From assembly GCA_950295325.1 (NCBI GenBank), contig OX485806.1, positions 13,826,001-13,890,000 on the forward strand: DNA of 64,000 bases, read 5' to 3'. Shown here one piece after another: positions 1 through 11,220 of the stretch; position 1 is the stretch's first letter, and every line of letters begins with the position of its first letter. Both the position numbers and the translations under genes were made by a program. The notes beneath the pieces were generated by a model that saw only the letters and a list, made by a program, of their open reading frames with translations, was not told where the DNA came from and made no database searches. Origin of the DNA: Polytrichum commune. Lineage: Eukaryota; Streptophyta; Polytrichopsida; Polytrichales; Polytrichaceae.

Positions 1-149
1 TTGCAAGTTAACAAGATATAGTCAATTTCACTTTCTAGCATGTGGAGTTGTGTGAGTGTGTCTTCTTACTTATTTATTGCAATGGTTTATTTTTTCTCGT
101 AATTTGGTCCAATATTAAAGTTACTATCACAATATAAATAAGTATAATG

Positions 150-1121
150 CAATCAAGACTCTATAATTGTTACCCCTATAAGCATTCTAATTTCATATAT
201 GTTAAGGAAATTTTACTCCTCTACAAATACACAATTGGTAAGACTAGTGAGTGTTATGTGTTAAGTGTTATAACATGTTGTACTCCCTTCTTTGTTAATT
301 GCACCTCTATAAGTGTTAATTTTGAGAAAATCAAGGTAATAATATATGAGAGCATACATTTTAAACATGTAATCACATTTATCCCATATTATTTGCGAAC
401 AATTCAAAATTGTTGGAGGCACACATGTTTTCTTCCGATCTCTATTGAGAGGGAGATAGAGGAAGCTAGGTGCTTGGTAGAGGTTGATGAAGTTGCTACT
501 CTACTTCATCAACTGACGTTGTTGTCATTTGATAGTGAGGTGGGTGACATGATGAATGCTCATGAATACCTCAATTATGAGATGGACTTTGATTTAAAGA
601 ACCCCTATGAACGTACCGATGAGGACTTTTTGGATATGTATTCCTCATAACATCAAGAAATTAATGTTGATGAGGTTGTGGCTGACGTGGTAGAAGAAGT
701 TGTTTGATTTAGTGTTGCTAAGCGTTCTTTGGAGACTTTGAAGAAATATTTTGAACAAAGACCAAATGATGCCCTATCACACATCAAGAGCATTCAAGGA
801 CTCCAGAAGGAAGTTTCATCTCATCATTTGGAAGCTTTTCGTCATACTACTATAGACTCTTTCTTTCAGTTCGTTTAGTTGAAAAAATCTCATCAACGGT
901 TATTACTATATAGATTATTTCTTTCAATTAGTTTAGTTGAATTATGTACTTTCATTTTTCATTTTTTTTAAATGTTATATTTTTCATTTTGGAAATTTAA
1001 GTGTTATTTCTATAAATGTCATTAATCATCGGTATGAATTCTATAAGTGTTACTTGTTATAATTCTATATATGTGATTTTTTTTCTACTCCCAACCTGTA
1101 ACATTTATAGAGTCCTGACTG
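150..1121 (+). mobile_element. Internally deleted pogo/Tigger-like DNA transposon
   Basis: The ends are imperfect inverted repeats of about 24 bp (left CAATCAAGACTCTATAATTG at 150; the right end read on the minus strand is CAGTCAGGACTCTATAAATG from 1121). The start CAGT/CAAT and a TA next to the right end fit the pogo branch of Tc1/mariner. Between them, about 400-880 on the plus strand reads like the C-terminal tail of a Tigger-type transposase: a run TIQNCWRHT, then a helical stretch with ATLLHQLTLLSFDSEVGDMM, an acidic segment, and a closing segment ending near SHHLEAFRHTTIDSFF. The frame is interrupted by stops, and the helix-turn-helix and DDE core are missing, so it is a dead, non-autonomous relic. 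The family call rests on remembered similarity. Confidence 0.6.
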
Positions 1122-1216
1122 TAGTTATTTTGTAGCTAGTGCTTGTTCTTTAGCCAAGTAGACTCACTTGGGTTCTATAGAGAACCTTAGTTGTAGACCC
1201 ACATTTTAAAAGTAAT

Positions 1217-1590
1217 TATGATATTTAGTGTCACCAACACTAAATGTCAACCCATCACTGTTTGTCATTACTTGTAATTTTTAATGTGTGTGTGTGTGTG
1301 TGTGTGTGTTTTTTTTGTTTTTTTTTGTTTTTTGTTTTTTTTTTGGGGGGGGGGTTATAGATTTAAAGTGTTGCAAGTATTGTCACTCACCAAGTGAATT
1401 TTCATCCAAATTTCAATCATTCATGACAATATTTCACCACAAGTTGCTGACAAGAGAAGGTAGGGTTTCAGCCGACGGATGAACTCATCCATCCATCATC
1501 CATGACAACAAGTTTTCACTTATTCATAAGAAGTGTCATCCAAAAAGTCACCATGGTGACATAAAATACCATATTTAGTGTTGTTAGGAT
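1217..1590 (+). repeat. MITE-like repeat, 'TTTAGTGTCAC' family, copy 1
   Basis: It begins GATATTTAGTGTCACCAACA and ends near GTGACATAAAATACCATAT. The same sequence recurs at 3165-3555 and 9748-10140, with a partial copy at 19268-19445. Shared internal blocks are CATCCATGACAATATTT, GACAAGAGAAGG and AAGTGTCATCCAAAAAGT. The outer ends are inverted versions of each other (TTTAGTGTCAC against GTGACAxxAAAT). This copy contains a TG run and a T/G-rich tract at 1285-1350. No coding capacity is seen. Confidence 0.6.
1285..1309. repeat. (TG)n microsatellite
   Basis: About twelve TG units, followed directly by T-rich and G-rich homopolymer tracts to about 1354. Confidence 0.9.
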
Positions 1591-2051
1591 TCACACCAAT
1601 GAATACGATATCACCTAATTGGTAAAATATGATAATGTGGGGTAAAAAGTTATATCAACACGTAACTCCGAATGGTAACCCACACTAATTAGACAAATAG
1701 TGTCGTAGGCATTGTAGGCATTGAAGGCATCAAGGTGTGTGGGGTGAAGTGCCCAAAAGTTGGAACAAAATGAGTGGGGGAGGTCCTTTATAGGGGGAAA
1801 GGCAATTGGCTTTGGAGCCTAGGATGGCCTCCCATTCCACTGCCCATATTTCTCATGCACGGATGGCCTACTTGCCTCGGAGTTTATGTAGAGGCGGAAT
1901 GAAGGGAAATGATTCGGGGAAGATGAGATATCAAGATAAAGAAAGCCTCCCAAAGTTTGTGTGCATGGGAGATACGGTGGAGTTATATGTAAAGTCCCTC
2001 AAGAAGGATCCAACCGTGGCTTTATCCTTCTTTGACAAAACTTTCTATTAA

Positions 2052-2637
2052 GGGCCACTTCACACTACAACCGAAGGTTGAGAGGCCATTAATTTCCACC
2101 AATCAGATTGCAAGAAACCAAGAATTCGGTCTCTCGACCCTTCACACTAAAGGCCAAAGTCCAAAGGCCGCCCCTCTCCAAAATGCCTGCATGGCAGTAC
2201 TTTTTGACGAAGGCGATGGACTCTCGAAGGAAGTTTGAGTCAGACAGGAATGGGAACCCAAACTATGGTTGACAGACTGTCGATTTTTGTTTCATAAAAA
2301 AATCAACCATTCATATGATCTTGCCCGTTAGATTGGAGGGGTTGTTTTGGGCAAGTGATAAAGTGGGATGCTCCTTCTTCATGGGATGGGTTTGGATTTG
2401 GGATCAACATGTGGAGGCTTCATACTATGGCCGTCCAAGTTGAGAGGCCATGGGAGTTCATGGCCAAAGGTTTGGACTCTAGGCTTGGCTTTGGAGGCTT
2501 CACACTGTGCCTAGCTGAAGGTTCCAATTCCTATATTTCATTGGTTATTTTCAACCCATTTCTTTGGACTCTCAACAAAGTTTGGCCATTCAATCCCACA
2601 ACCTCTCATCTTGGACAACCATAGTGTGAAGCGGCCC
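2052..2637. mobile_element. PIF/Harbinger-like MITE flanked by TAA
   Basis: The left end GGGCCACTTCACACTA and the right end TAGTGTGAAGCGGCCC are inverted repeats, and both are bordered by TAA (2049-2051 and 2638-2640), the three-base target duplication expected of PIF/Harbinger elements. Inside are further blocks in both orientations (GTTGAGAGGCCAT twice, GGCTTCACACT, GGCCAAAG), so the element is itself built of foldback pieces. Short frames inside are not convincing genes. Confidence 0.65.
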
Positions 2638-2640
2638 TAA

Positions 2641-3060
2641 TAATTTCTTAGCTCGTCATACATTGGAGCCTATTTTGAAAGTTGGGTGCAAATTTAGGGA
2701 TTTCATTTTTCCCACTTCTCGAACTTTGAGAGAATTTTAGGATCTACAATAGGATATGCGCATAGGACCTGCCATCCTAACTCTCGGATTGACCTATGCA
2801 AGGCGAGCTTGTCCCATTCATTGTGGTGAGACAAGCTAGAAAGCCAGTTTTCAAAGCCTGAGCAACACCACTCTTTGTGTGTGGTAACTTAAGCATTGAG
2901 AAAACTTGGGTGACTTTGTGTTAATTCTCGTAAACTCAAGGTTTAGGACTAAACCCTTGGTTTCATCTCCTTTACTTCTACAAATAACTCTAGTGTCCAG
3001 GAGGTTTTTGGGCATAGTTGGTAAAAAACTTATTGTTTCCAAGTCCAACTAGTTACATGT
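2641..3060 (-). repeat. Dispersed repeat R1, copy 1
   Basis: This block abuts the MITE at 2052-2637. Read on the minus strand it matches 6080-6420. Shared landmarks are the segment around GAAAGTTGGG, TAGGATxxAxAATAGG, the CTAACTCTCGGAT region, ACACTCTTTGTGT and TCTCGTAAACTCAAGG. Parts also recur at 58340-58440 and 62820-62995. No gene was recognised. Confidence 0.6.
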
Positions 3061-3164
3061 TGTGATATGTCCGTTTTGCTTTGTTGATTTGAAGTACATT
3101 CTATTGATTCCTTTAAAATGATCAGTAATTTTCCTAAAGTCTCGAACTTCAACTCCACTAAGCA

Positions 3165-3555
3165 TGATATTTAGTGTCACCAATTCTAATTGTCTTGCTC
3201 AATACTAGTTGCAAACCACAGCATAGTGTCACCAACACTGAATGTCAACCCACCATTATTTGTGATTCCTTGCAAATTTTTAAAGGAATCATAGATTTAC
3301 AGTGTTGCAATTACTGTCACTTACTAAGTGATTTCTCACTCAAATTCAATCATCCATGACAATATTTGATCACAAGTTACTGACAAGAGAAGGCAAGGGT
3401 TGTGGCCAACGGATGAACTCCATCCATCCATCCATCCATCCATCCATCCATCATCCATGACAATATTTGTCAACTTCATTCATACGAAGTGTCATCCAAA
3501 AAGTTACCGTAGTGACACTAAATACCATAGGACACTAAACATCATACTTAGTGTA
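3165..3555 (+). repeat. 'TTTAGTGTCAC' family MITE-like repeat, copy 2
   Basis: This is the fullest copy, with a 5' part (TGTCTTGCTCAATACTAG) shared with the copy at 9748 and missing from copy 1. It ends with GTGACACTAAATACCATAG and CTTAGTGTAGTTA. The central ATCC run has expanded into a microsatellite. Confidence 0.65.
3420..3453. repeat. (CATC)n microsatellite
   Basis: About eight CATC units inside the MITE-like repeat. The equivalent site in copy 1 (about 1487-1500) has only two or three units, so the run expanded after the copies separated. Confidence 0.9.
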
Positions 3556-3760
3556 GTTATTCTCAATCTCAAACCGGTTCATCTGTACCTAGCGGCCCAT
3601 TTCTCCCCATTCATTTAGAAGAAATATAGTAATAATAAACAACATTAAGTAAGTGGCGCTCTCAAAATGAACTAGGTAGTTGAGAAATGAGAGTTGGGAT
3701 ATGCCGGCATGTACCTGCTATGAAGCCTAGGAGGCCGGGGAAGGATATGGATATACCATT

Positions 3761-4102
3761 GGTACACTCTAGCCTCCTAATATCACGCATGCGGCAACCA
3801 AAGTGCCCGTGATATTAAGGAGTTTTCTAGTGTTGACATGGATGCGTGATGATAGGGAAATAGTGTAGCATGTGATATTACGGAATAACATAAAGTCAAC
3901 GTTGCAATAATGACAACGATGACGACGTGATGCACGCGAAGCATGTGGTTTGAATCAATTGGTGGACTCTTTTAATGTCAACATCCGTGATATATGGGAG
4001 GGAAATGTGACAACATGGAGGGAGGTTTATACTGCGCATATCCCTTCCCTAGGGTTTCAGGATATAAGAGAGGGAGTGACATTACGGAGGTTAGGGTGCA
4101 CA
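3761..4102. mobile_element. Short inverted-repeat element, family M, copy 1
   Basis: The left end GGTACACTCTAGCCTCCTAA and the right end (minus strand) TGTGCACCCTAACCTCCGTA form terminal inverted repeats of about 28 bp. The interior matches 14379-14886 at GGCAACCAAAGTGC, GTGATATTACGGAATAACA, GGAAATGTGACAACA and CCCTAGGGTTTC. No target duplication is clear and the superfamily is not assigned. Confidence 0.6.
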
Positions 4103-4877
4103 TGAAACTTACAAAATTATATGTTTGTATGCATTCATGTCTCGAGTTGCTTTTGGATGGAGCTTTGTTATTATAGAGTTGATGTATCTTTCAATGAACT
4201 CCACTCATAGTTTTGAAAGATATGATATAATTGATTGTGTTTTCATCTAGGGTGATAGTGGTTGGGCCCAACTCAAAGAGGTGGGCCTCTAGCCCTGGTC
4301 CTCCATTCTAATGCTCCTTTAGTACGGTGAATTCATAGAAGGGCAAACTCAATTTCGTGATTTTCCAAACCAATGTAGCATTAGCTCTATTAATTTCATT
4401 GGTGTCATGACCCAAGTTCATTATATAAACAACCGATTTAACTTTCAACCAGTTTCACTACGTGTTGTGAGCAACTTCATGATTTGGTACCCGTATTCAC
4501 AACTTTACAAAATCGATTTCATGAATTACATAACTTTATTTGACAAAGAACAGTTTATCATGTATAAGATTCTCCTGATTGCTCCCCACGACTAGCTCTA
4601 CCAATATTTCAATTAACCTCTCTTATCCAACCTTGGACCATGTATGCAGTGATTGCTTGTACATCATCATTAATGTGACATACTATAATAATGTTCGACA
4701 ATTTTGGAGATCATTCTCTTGGACATGCCTATTGATGTGTCCAACGAGAAGGCAAAGAATGCGAAACAAGGAGACAAGAGGTTGAGAATATGAGCACCAC
4801 AAAGTGCGAAAATATTTATGAAACCGGTTCGGAAGATTCACGAAGTTGCTAGAGGTAAGATCTACTATCATAAAATT
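4103..4877. other. Intergenic, nothing recognised
   Basis: AT-rich sequence with only short chance frames. The last 70 bases contain diverged motifs (GAAACCGGTTCGGAAGATTCA) that resemble the tandem unit that follows. Confidence 0.5.
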
Positions 4878-5072
4878 GAGGTGTGCCACGTGTCAAGTCA
4901 ATTTAGAAGAATCATGAAGTGATTTAAAAGGTTCATGAAATTGAGGTGTGCCACGTGTCAAGTCAATTTAGAAGAATCATGAAGTGATTTAAAAGGTTCA
5001 TGAAATTGAGGTGTGCCACGTGTCAAATCAGTTTAGAAGAATCATGAAGTGATTTAAAAGGTTCATGAAATT
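4878..5072. repeat. Three 65-bp tandem units, each with a G-box core
   Basis: The period is exactly 65 bp, with starts at 4878, 4943 and 5008. The units are nearly identical. Each carries GCCACGTGTCAA, which contains the palindrome CACGTG, and ends in AAGGTTCATGAAATT. No spacer-repeat pattern and no gene adjoins it. Confidence 0.9.
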
Positions 5073-5133
5073 GGAAGAACACTATGGTAACATTGGTTGG
5101 AAGGTTCATGAACTACGTTGAATTGTCCTACTA

Positions 5134-5320
5134 GTGTGGGTTACCATTTGGAGTTATGTCTTGCTATAACTTTTTAATGACATTATCATTTTTTATCAAG
5201 TAAGTTATTTCATGTTCTTTGATGTGCATACTTACAATTTATGTAGCTTGAGTAAAAAACCATACCTCGATAAAAAAAAAATTTATAGCATCATGTAACT
5301 CCAAATGGTAACCCGCTCTC
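5134..5320. mobile_element. Foldback MITE
   Basis: The arms are GGGTTACCATTTGGAGTTA at the left and its reverse complement TAACTCCAAATGGTAACCC at the right, extending inward to a T/A-rich centre. Single arms of the same motif occur near 1660-1690 (ACGTAACTCCGAATGGTAAC) and 18605-18630, so the family is dispersed in the window. Confidence 0.65.
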
Positions 5321-6079
5321 ATAAGAGGATTCAATGTAACTTGGAACCTTCATGAAATTGAGTTTGCACTTTTGTGAAGTCATCTTACCGTCGGCAACGT
5401 GGTAAAGGTTACAAATATATCGACATCTTCAATGAAGATCTGCATCCTAGTAGAAGATGCTGACTTTAGGTTGCATGTTGCAAATGTGTAAACCTAGCTT
5501 GGCCATTAAGTTAGCGGAGGTTTTTGAATGTGTAGGTGTGTGTGCGAATGCGTTTTTAAAGAATAAATGATGAAATCATATTCTATGGTAAAGCATATGA
5601 AACATTTTTGTTGCACAAGAGAACACACCATGTACAATGTGGACACCTTGGAAAGTTTTGTCAACGTATTTCATTTTAGAAACTAACAAAGACAAAAGTG
5701 GAGTCTTAAGTCCATCGTTTTCTCTAATATTTGTGGCTTGATTAATGTCCCGAATATATTGAAGACTCTTCAACCACAAGTCTATGTCAAGAATGAGGTG
5801 GAAAGTTTGCATTGCCTTTCTACCAGCTGGATTATCATGTGGATATTAGTTGTTATCTCACATAGGTTAATGCACTCCACAACTCCATGGAATTACGTAC
5901 CTTTTTTTGACCCCACTTTGATGCACTTCTAGTCTCACAAGTCTGTTGGTTTCTTGGATTTTATAATCAATTCCATTTCATTATAACAACCACCCCAATA
6001 ATTTGGGCCATCAAAACACTACACATGGCTTTAACACATTCCACAAATAATCAAGTCTTGACACTCAACATAGTTATTT
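5321..6079. other. Intergenic with one short dispersed repeat
   Basis: No gene was recognised. About 5920-5985 (from GATGCACTTCTAGTCTCA through AATCAATTCCATTTCA) matches 28111-28175, so it is a fragment of a dispersed repeat. The rest shows nothing I can name. Confidence 0.45.
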
Positions 6080-6500
6080 GTAAAGTAAGGCAAATGAAAC
6101 TATGGGGGTTAGTCCCAAACCTTTGAGTTTATGAGAATTAACAAAATCATCCAAGTTTTGTTTTAAATGCTTGACCATACACAAAGAGTGTTGTTAGGCT
6201 ATCAAAAACATGCTATTTAACTTGTCCTACTAGGATGGGTGGACCAAGCTATCCTTACCTAGACTAATCTAGGATTTAGAATAGCGGGTCCCATGCACAT
6301 TCCCTATTTTATATCCTAAAATTCTGGCAAAATTTGAGAGAAGAGATGGAAAGAGGAAGTCCCAAAAATTTTACCCAACTTTCAAAACAAGCTCCAATAC
6401 ACAAAGAACTAATGAGCTTTTAGTAGATTTTTATTTCTCAAAGAAGGATCTAACTCATGGTTTCATCTCTCCTTGTGTGACTTTATGGATAAGTTAGCTC
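6080..6500 (+). repeat. Dispersed repeat R1, copy 2
   Basis: It is the reverse complement of 2641-3060 over about 340 bp. Its last 150 bases (CCCAACTTTCAAAACAAGCT onward) match 62860-62990, immediately downstream of the SARD4-like gene. Identity looks moderate, implying an old repeat. Confidence 0.6.
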
Positions 6501-7569
6501 TCCTAACATTTATATGTCCTCCTCTATGTAATGATGTCGAATACCTTCATTTTTGGAACGAAGTCCATCATATCTGCACTTATTACAATATTTTATAATG
6601 TCACGTTGATTTTGAGACTAGTTATTTTATATAGGTGCCACACAAGTGCTTTGAGACTTCTTAGACGTTGACCAACCTACAATTAGATGTTGAGCACATT
6701 ATTTTGACTCTTCCACATTTTGAATTTACCACCCACACCACATAACACTATCATTGTAGTGGCAAGGTCAACCACGTAATATGCACATAAATTATTGTGG
6801 GTTTAGTTGTACTTCACTCCATTTGGTGTAGCCAAACTATTTTGACTATTCAACACATGTTAAGATGATTAAAAAAAGAAAAAAGAATTGTCATATTAGC
6901 AAAACATGATTCAACCACGTGGGTCGGTTTCATGATCATGGAATATGTCAATTATATTATGTGAGTCCCTTGACAAAGTGGGAATATTGATTTTCTATTC
7001 ATACATTCAGGTTGAACTTGAAAATTTGGGTGAATTTATACTCCTGGCACTATGCGCATGATTTATAGCTCAAACCAATTATTATTCCTTCTAACTATCC
7101 TTAGTAATATAATTATCATTGAAAATACTAAACTTATTCATAATATTCTTACTATTCAAACCAACACACTATTCATAATTCGTATTGGCGTGAATTTCTT
7201 CCCATGAAGGTAAGATAGACAAGACACATCTCACATGCTAAATATAGGATGGAACACAACCATGTAGTTGAATAATGTTATGAGGGAATAAGTCCAGATT
7301 TGAAGCATGCATGCAATGTGTAGGATAACTTGTTGACAACATACGTACCTATCAATTGAATTTGAGTGATTTTGTTCCAATCATATGCAAAAATATGAAG
7401 GTAGATGGCCATGAAACCAACACCTTAAACTCTTGCACAATAGGTGGGACCTCTTTCCGTGCATTAGTGTGTTGCCTTCTCTGATTTTGGTTCTTTGTTG
7501 GCAATGCCTTTGAAGATGCATGCTCTTGTTTGCTCTCAAGTGGAAGCAAGAAGTTGTGCAAGCCTCAAG
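6501..7569. other. Intergenic, nothing recognised
   Basis: AT-rich sequence. Short frames on both strands have no recognisable motif. Confidence 0.45.
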
Positions 7570-8680
7570 TATTTTGAGGCACTGGTAACCATTGTTGTGG
7601 GAGGAGTAGATGTGGACATTAGGATAAATTTGTGAAATTGAAGAGATTTATTGAGGACCAATCCATTACCTGAATGTGTTTGATAGAGAGGGGAGGGGCA
7701 TTAATGCACAAGCATTTTCAAATGGTCGTGAAGGGGAAATTCTCAAGTCTACCAGTGTTAAACAAAAAAACGCAATGAATATATATTTGTTTGGGTTGGG
7801 ATGTGAATTCTCCTACATGTGATGTGGTCTCTTGCAAAAGGTTGCGAGATGAGGGTTTGCATACATTCCTGGGCATGGTGGGGTATTGTATGAAAAGACA
7901 ATGATGAGGAGCAATTTGAATATGTCCATAACAATGTATCGGCGGAGGGCATGAATGATGGCAAAATGGAGTATGCAAAGTTTGGGAAGGTGGGCTTGAA
8001 CAATTATGTAAGTATATCTCATGGCAACATTTTGCAAAGGGCCCACCAATGAGCGTGATTTCCTATGAAAAAACATGTGGGAGTTAGTTTCACCGGCACT
8101 TTGTTCCACATGTGCAAGAGTGGTTAATTCTATCCAAACCCAACGTGGGTCATTTTGTTGAGGATCACATGTATGGATGTCAAGAGAGAGGCATCAATAT
8201 AGAAAATCATGATGAATACTCATGATATTGTCATGGAGATCCATGATACTATCACAGGTGTGTCAAACATGAGAAATTTTAAAGCGCAAGAGACTGCGCT
8301 TGAGCATGAACACGAGGAGAGCAATAAACATAATTCATTGTGGTTTCGATGGTACTCCAATGGACCCCTCATTGAGTGACCTTCAACAACGTTGGCTCAA
8401 TGACGATTTGAAGGATGGCATCGTAGAAGGCATTGTTGTTGTGTTTGCATTGGAGCATTCTCGAAGGACAATGTCTTATGGCGATCCAAGCTCGCAACGT
8501 TGTCGCCATAGCAGAGGCGGACGCAATTGCGGTGGATCTTTAGGCTATGCATCGGAGGCCTCCACGACCTTGGCATCGTTTGATAGCAATTTCCTTCCCC
8601 ATGCCTGTGGTGAGAGGGTGCTTATGTATATCCCTATCATGGGCTTTAAGTCTAGCAATATAGAAGAGGTTTTTTAAGCA
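7570..8680 (+). pseudogene. Broken replicase-like fossil of an unidentified mobile element
   Basis: On the plus strand, short stretches around 7850-8050 look protein-like (for example HTFLGMVGYCM and KMEYAKFGKVGLN). They remind me of replicase-type proteins of rolling-circle elements in plants and algae. A following open stretch (about 8300-8677, with a start at 8300) may belong to the same element. The reading is broken several times. I cannot name the family with confidence; a plain DNA transposon of unknown type is equally possible. Confidence 0.3.
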
Positions 8681-9747
8681 TATGGATGTTTATGTTATGT
8701 ACGTTGTATCAGTAAAGTTTACATTTGGTGATGTGTATGTGGATTTTTCTTTCCTAAAATATTTATTGGGGTGAGGGGGGGGGGGGGAGTGCACTATAAG
8801 AATTTTTTATTATACACTTGTTGATTATAAGAATGTCCACCACCTTAACTCCTAAAGGATGAGAAAGACGTTTTGTCCATGCAACCACCTTTATCTGATC
8901 ATACTAATGTGTGTGTTTACGTTATAATTTTATGATTTGGATATGTGGATGGATGAAATTTTGTGTGGAAGCCCCAACTTTGCAAGGATACCATCTATAC
9001 AATCAGATCCAACATCCGTACAATTCATATCCACATCAACAAATACAAAATTTGTTTAATAAGCTATTGAAATGGGGTGAATTTTATTAGATGCTTATGG
9101 GTAACTCATGTGTTGAATGTGGGTCATCTATGAGAGAAATGTTGAACCCTAGAACTTTTGCATATGGAATTCAAATAAAACATATTTTGGTGTGATGAAA
9201 TAAACCATTATAAACTATTCCAATTTGGTGATAGAGCTATGAGCTTCACTATTCTTTTTAAATACCGTAACACAATAGCTGGTTCGTCCCCTGGCGAACG
9301 AATATTTATTTATTTTGAAAAAATAAGGTTCGCCTCTCAAAAAACTGAATTTCTCAATTTTCATTTTTAGCAAAAAAATCAGTAAAAATGACCTTAAATG
9401 GCTTAGAAACACCAAAAGATTGCAAAAATTAATTAATTTTATTTTCGTTTTTCTGTCTTCATAATTTCATAATTTTTACGTTTTTTATTTTTAGAATTAT
9501 TTTTGAACGAACCAGCTATGGTACTACGGTATCTACTTGACACCAGTGAATGGGGAGAAATTTGAGCCAACTCGATCGATATCCTTACTTCTTGATCATC
9601 AAGCGGTCATTTATTTAAATGCTTCGCTTACTTCTTGTAGGTTTACTTCGATTAGTACATTTTCTAGAATATGGTTAGGTTGGTTTCATGGAGGTTTGAT
9701 ATTGAACCAGTGATTCGGGAAAACAAAACCTGTTGATCTGTAACTAC
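8681..9747. other. Intergenic, nothing recognised
   Basis: AT-rich with a G homopolymer near 8777-8788. The motif GAACGAACCAGCTATGG near 9507, mirrored by ATAGCTGGTTCGTCC near 9277, forms arms about 230 bp apart and may be an old foldback element. Confidence 0.4.
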
Positions 9748-10140
9748 ACGAAGTGTTTTATTTAGTGTCACTAATTCGATTTGTCTTGCTCAATATTGAT
9801 TGTAATTAAACCACCCATGTAGTGTCCCGAACACTAAATTTAAACCTTACATTATATGTCATTCCTTGTTTGAAATTTTGGGCATTATAAATGTTGCATT
9901 TGCTGGCACTTGTTTGAGTGATTTTCATCCAAATTTCAATCATCCATGACAATGTTCATTCAAAAACATTTGGATGTAGAATATACCAAACTTTGTTTCA
10001 ATAATTGGCATTTGCATGACCCAAATGTAGATTGAAATGACAATGTTTGTAAACTTATTCATAAGAAGCGTCACTAGAAAAGTAACCACAGTGACACAAA
10101 ATATCATATGGCACTAAATACAATATTTCGTGTAGTTAGT
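9748..10140 (+). repeat. 'TTTAGTGTCAC' family MITE-like repeat, copy 3
   Basis: The ends are the best preserved of the family: ACTACACGAAGTGTTTTATT then TAGTGTCAC at the left, and GTGACACAAAATATCATATG through TTCGTGTAGTTAG at the right, giving terminal inverted repeats of about 30 bp. It has about 55 bp in the middle that the other copies lack (near 9955-10020). That block ends in a partial inverse of its own beginning (ACATTTGGATGTAGA against GCATGACCCAAATGTAGA). Confidence 0.65.
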
Positions 10141-11220
10141 CAGTTCTCCTTGTTTATTGTTTGGCACCTAAGGTAGGTGAGGTTGATTCGGTTAGCTTCC
10201 TTAATCAAACACATGTTTTTGGTTCTTAATCAACAATATAGTTTCCCTCATTTAGTGAATGAGTAATACTTGTTGATGTAGCCGCCACCTTGATGATATT
10301 TAGGTTAGTCACCTTTGCAGAAATCAAACTACACCCAACATTCTTCATAAATAAGAGTGCTACTCATTTGTGCCCTAACACACTTGATTTTTGTGGGGTA
10401 GCTAAAAAACTAGGAGGCAATAATATGGGCAAATTAAGAGGCGGCATGTGATTGTGAGGTGCCAACCAACTTGTATTGTAGGTATTCTATAATGAAAACT
10501 CGGTTCGGCAACAATTTATCTCACTCGTGACCACTTTGGAGACATGATACAATCAATATTGGCATTGAACTTGATTTTCGTTGGCAAATGATCCATATAG
10601 AACCTGCTACATCAGTGATATCATCCACTTACACAACATTGAACAATGGAGGAGTTATGCCCTATAACACCAAATTGAAAAACATAAATCTTCGATTCTA
10701 GAGCCCAAATGAACACCTTCCTCAAATCCGATTTCAGTGCTTTCAAATTCTACAATCTTGATTCGCAATTGCTAAATTGCTGAAGCTTCTAATACTCAAA
10801 TCCATCGGCTGGGTGATTCCACATGGTTGGAGGTGTCCACATTAACCTCATGTACCTTAAGTCTATGACCCTTATTTTGACACCGAGGTGGGGAAGTCAA
10901 AATTCCCAACCCACGTGTCAATAATATTTTTGGGGCCCATGCGTCCCTTTTTTCCGGCCCCGTGAGCATGCAACAGGCAGTAGGCTGCCCAGACAAAAAT
11001 TGGCCGGGTCGGCCTTTATGGGTTAAAAAGCAACACTTGTAGCTAGGAGCCTCTACGACCCTCTTATCTCCCAATCAAACCATGGCAAATCACAAGTAGA
11101 AGCCTCCTATGAGCAAGCTCTTGGACATTTCCCTAATAAAGTCAACAAGTGTTTGGTAGGAATTGAGACCAAGTCGACTTTCTTCAATGGAGTCTTTTCA
11201 TCCAACCTTTTTCCTACAAA
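10141..11220. other. Intergenic, nothing recognised
   Basis: No gene found. A G/C-richer patch at 10900-11060 contains an open minus-strand frame of about 90 codons with no recognisable motif. Confidence 0.4.

Noticed and set aside
1285-1354. Poly(A)-like tail of a retroposed element
   Set aside because: The TG run and T/G homopolymers lie inside a repeat whose other copies lack them, so they are a local expansion.
4878-5072. CRISPR-like array
   Set aside because: The units are contiguous 65-bp tandem copies without unique spacers, and this is a plant nuclear sequence.
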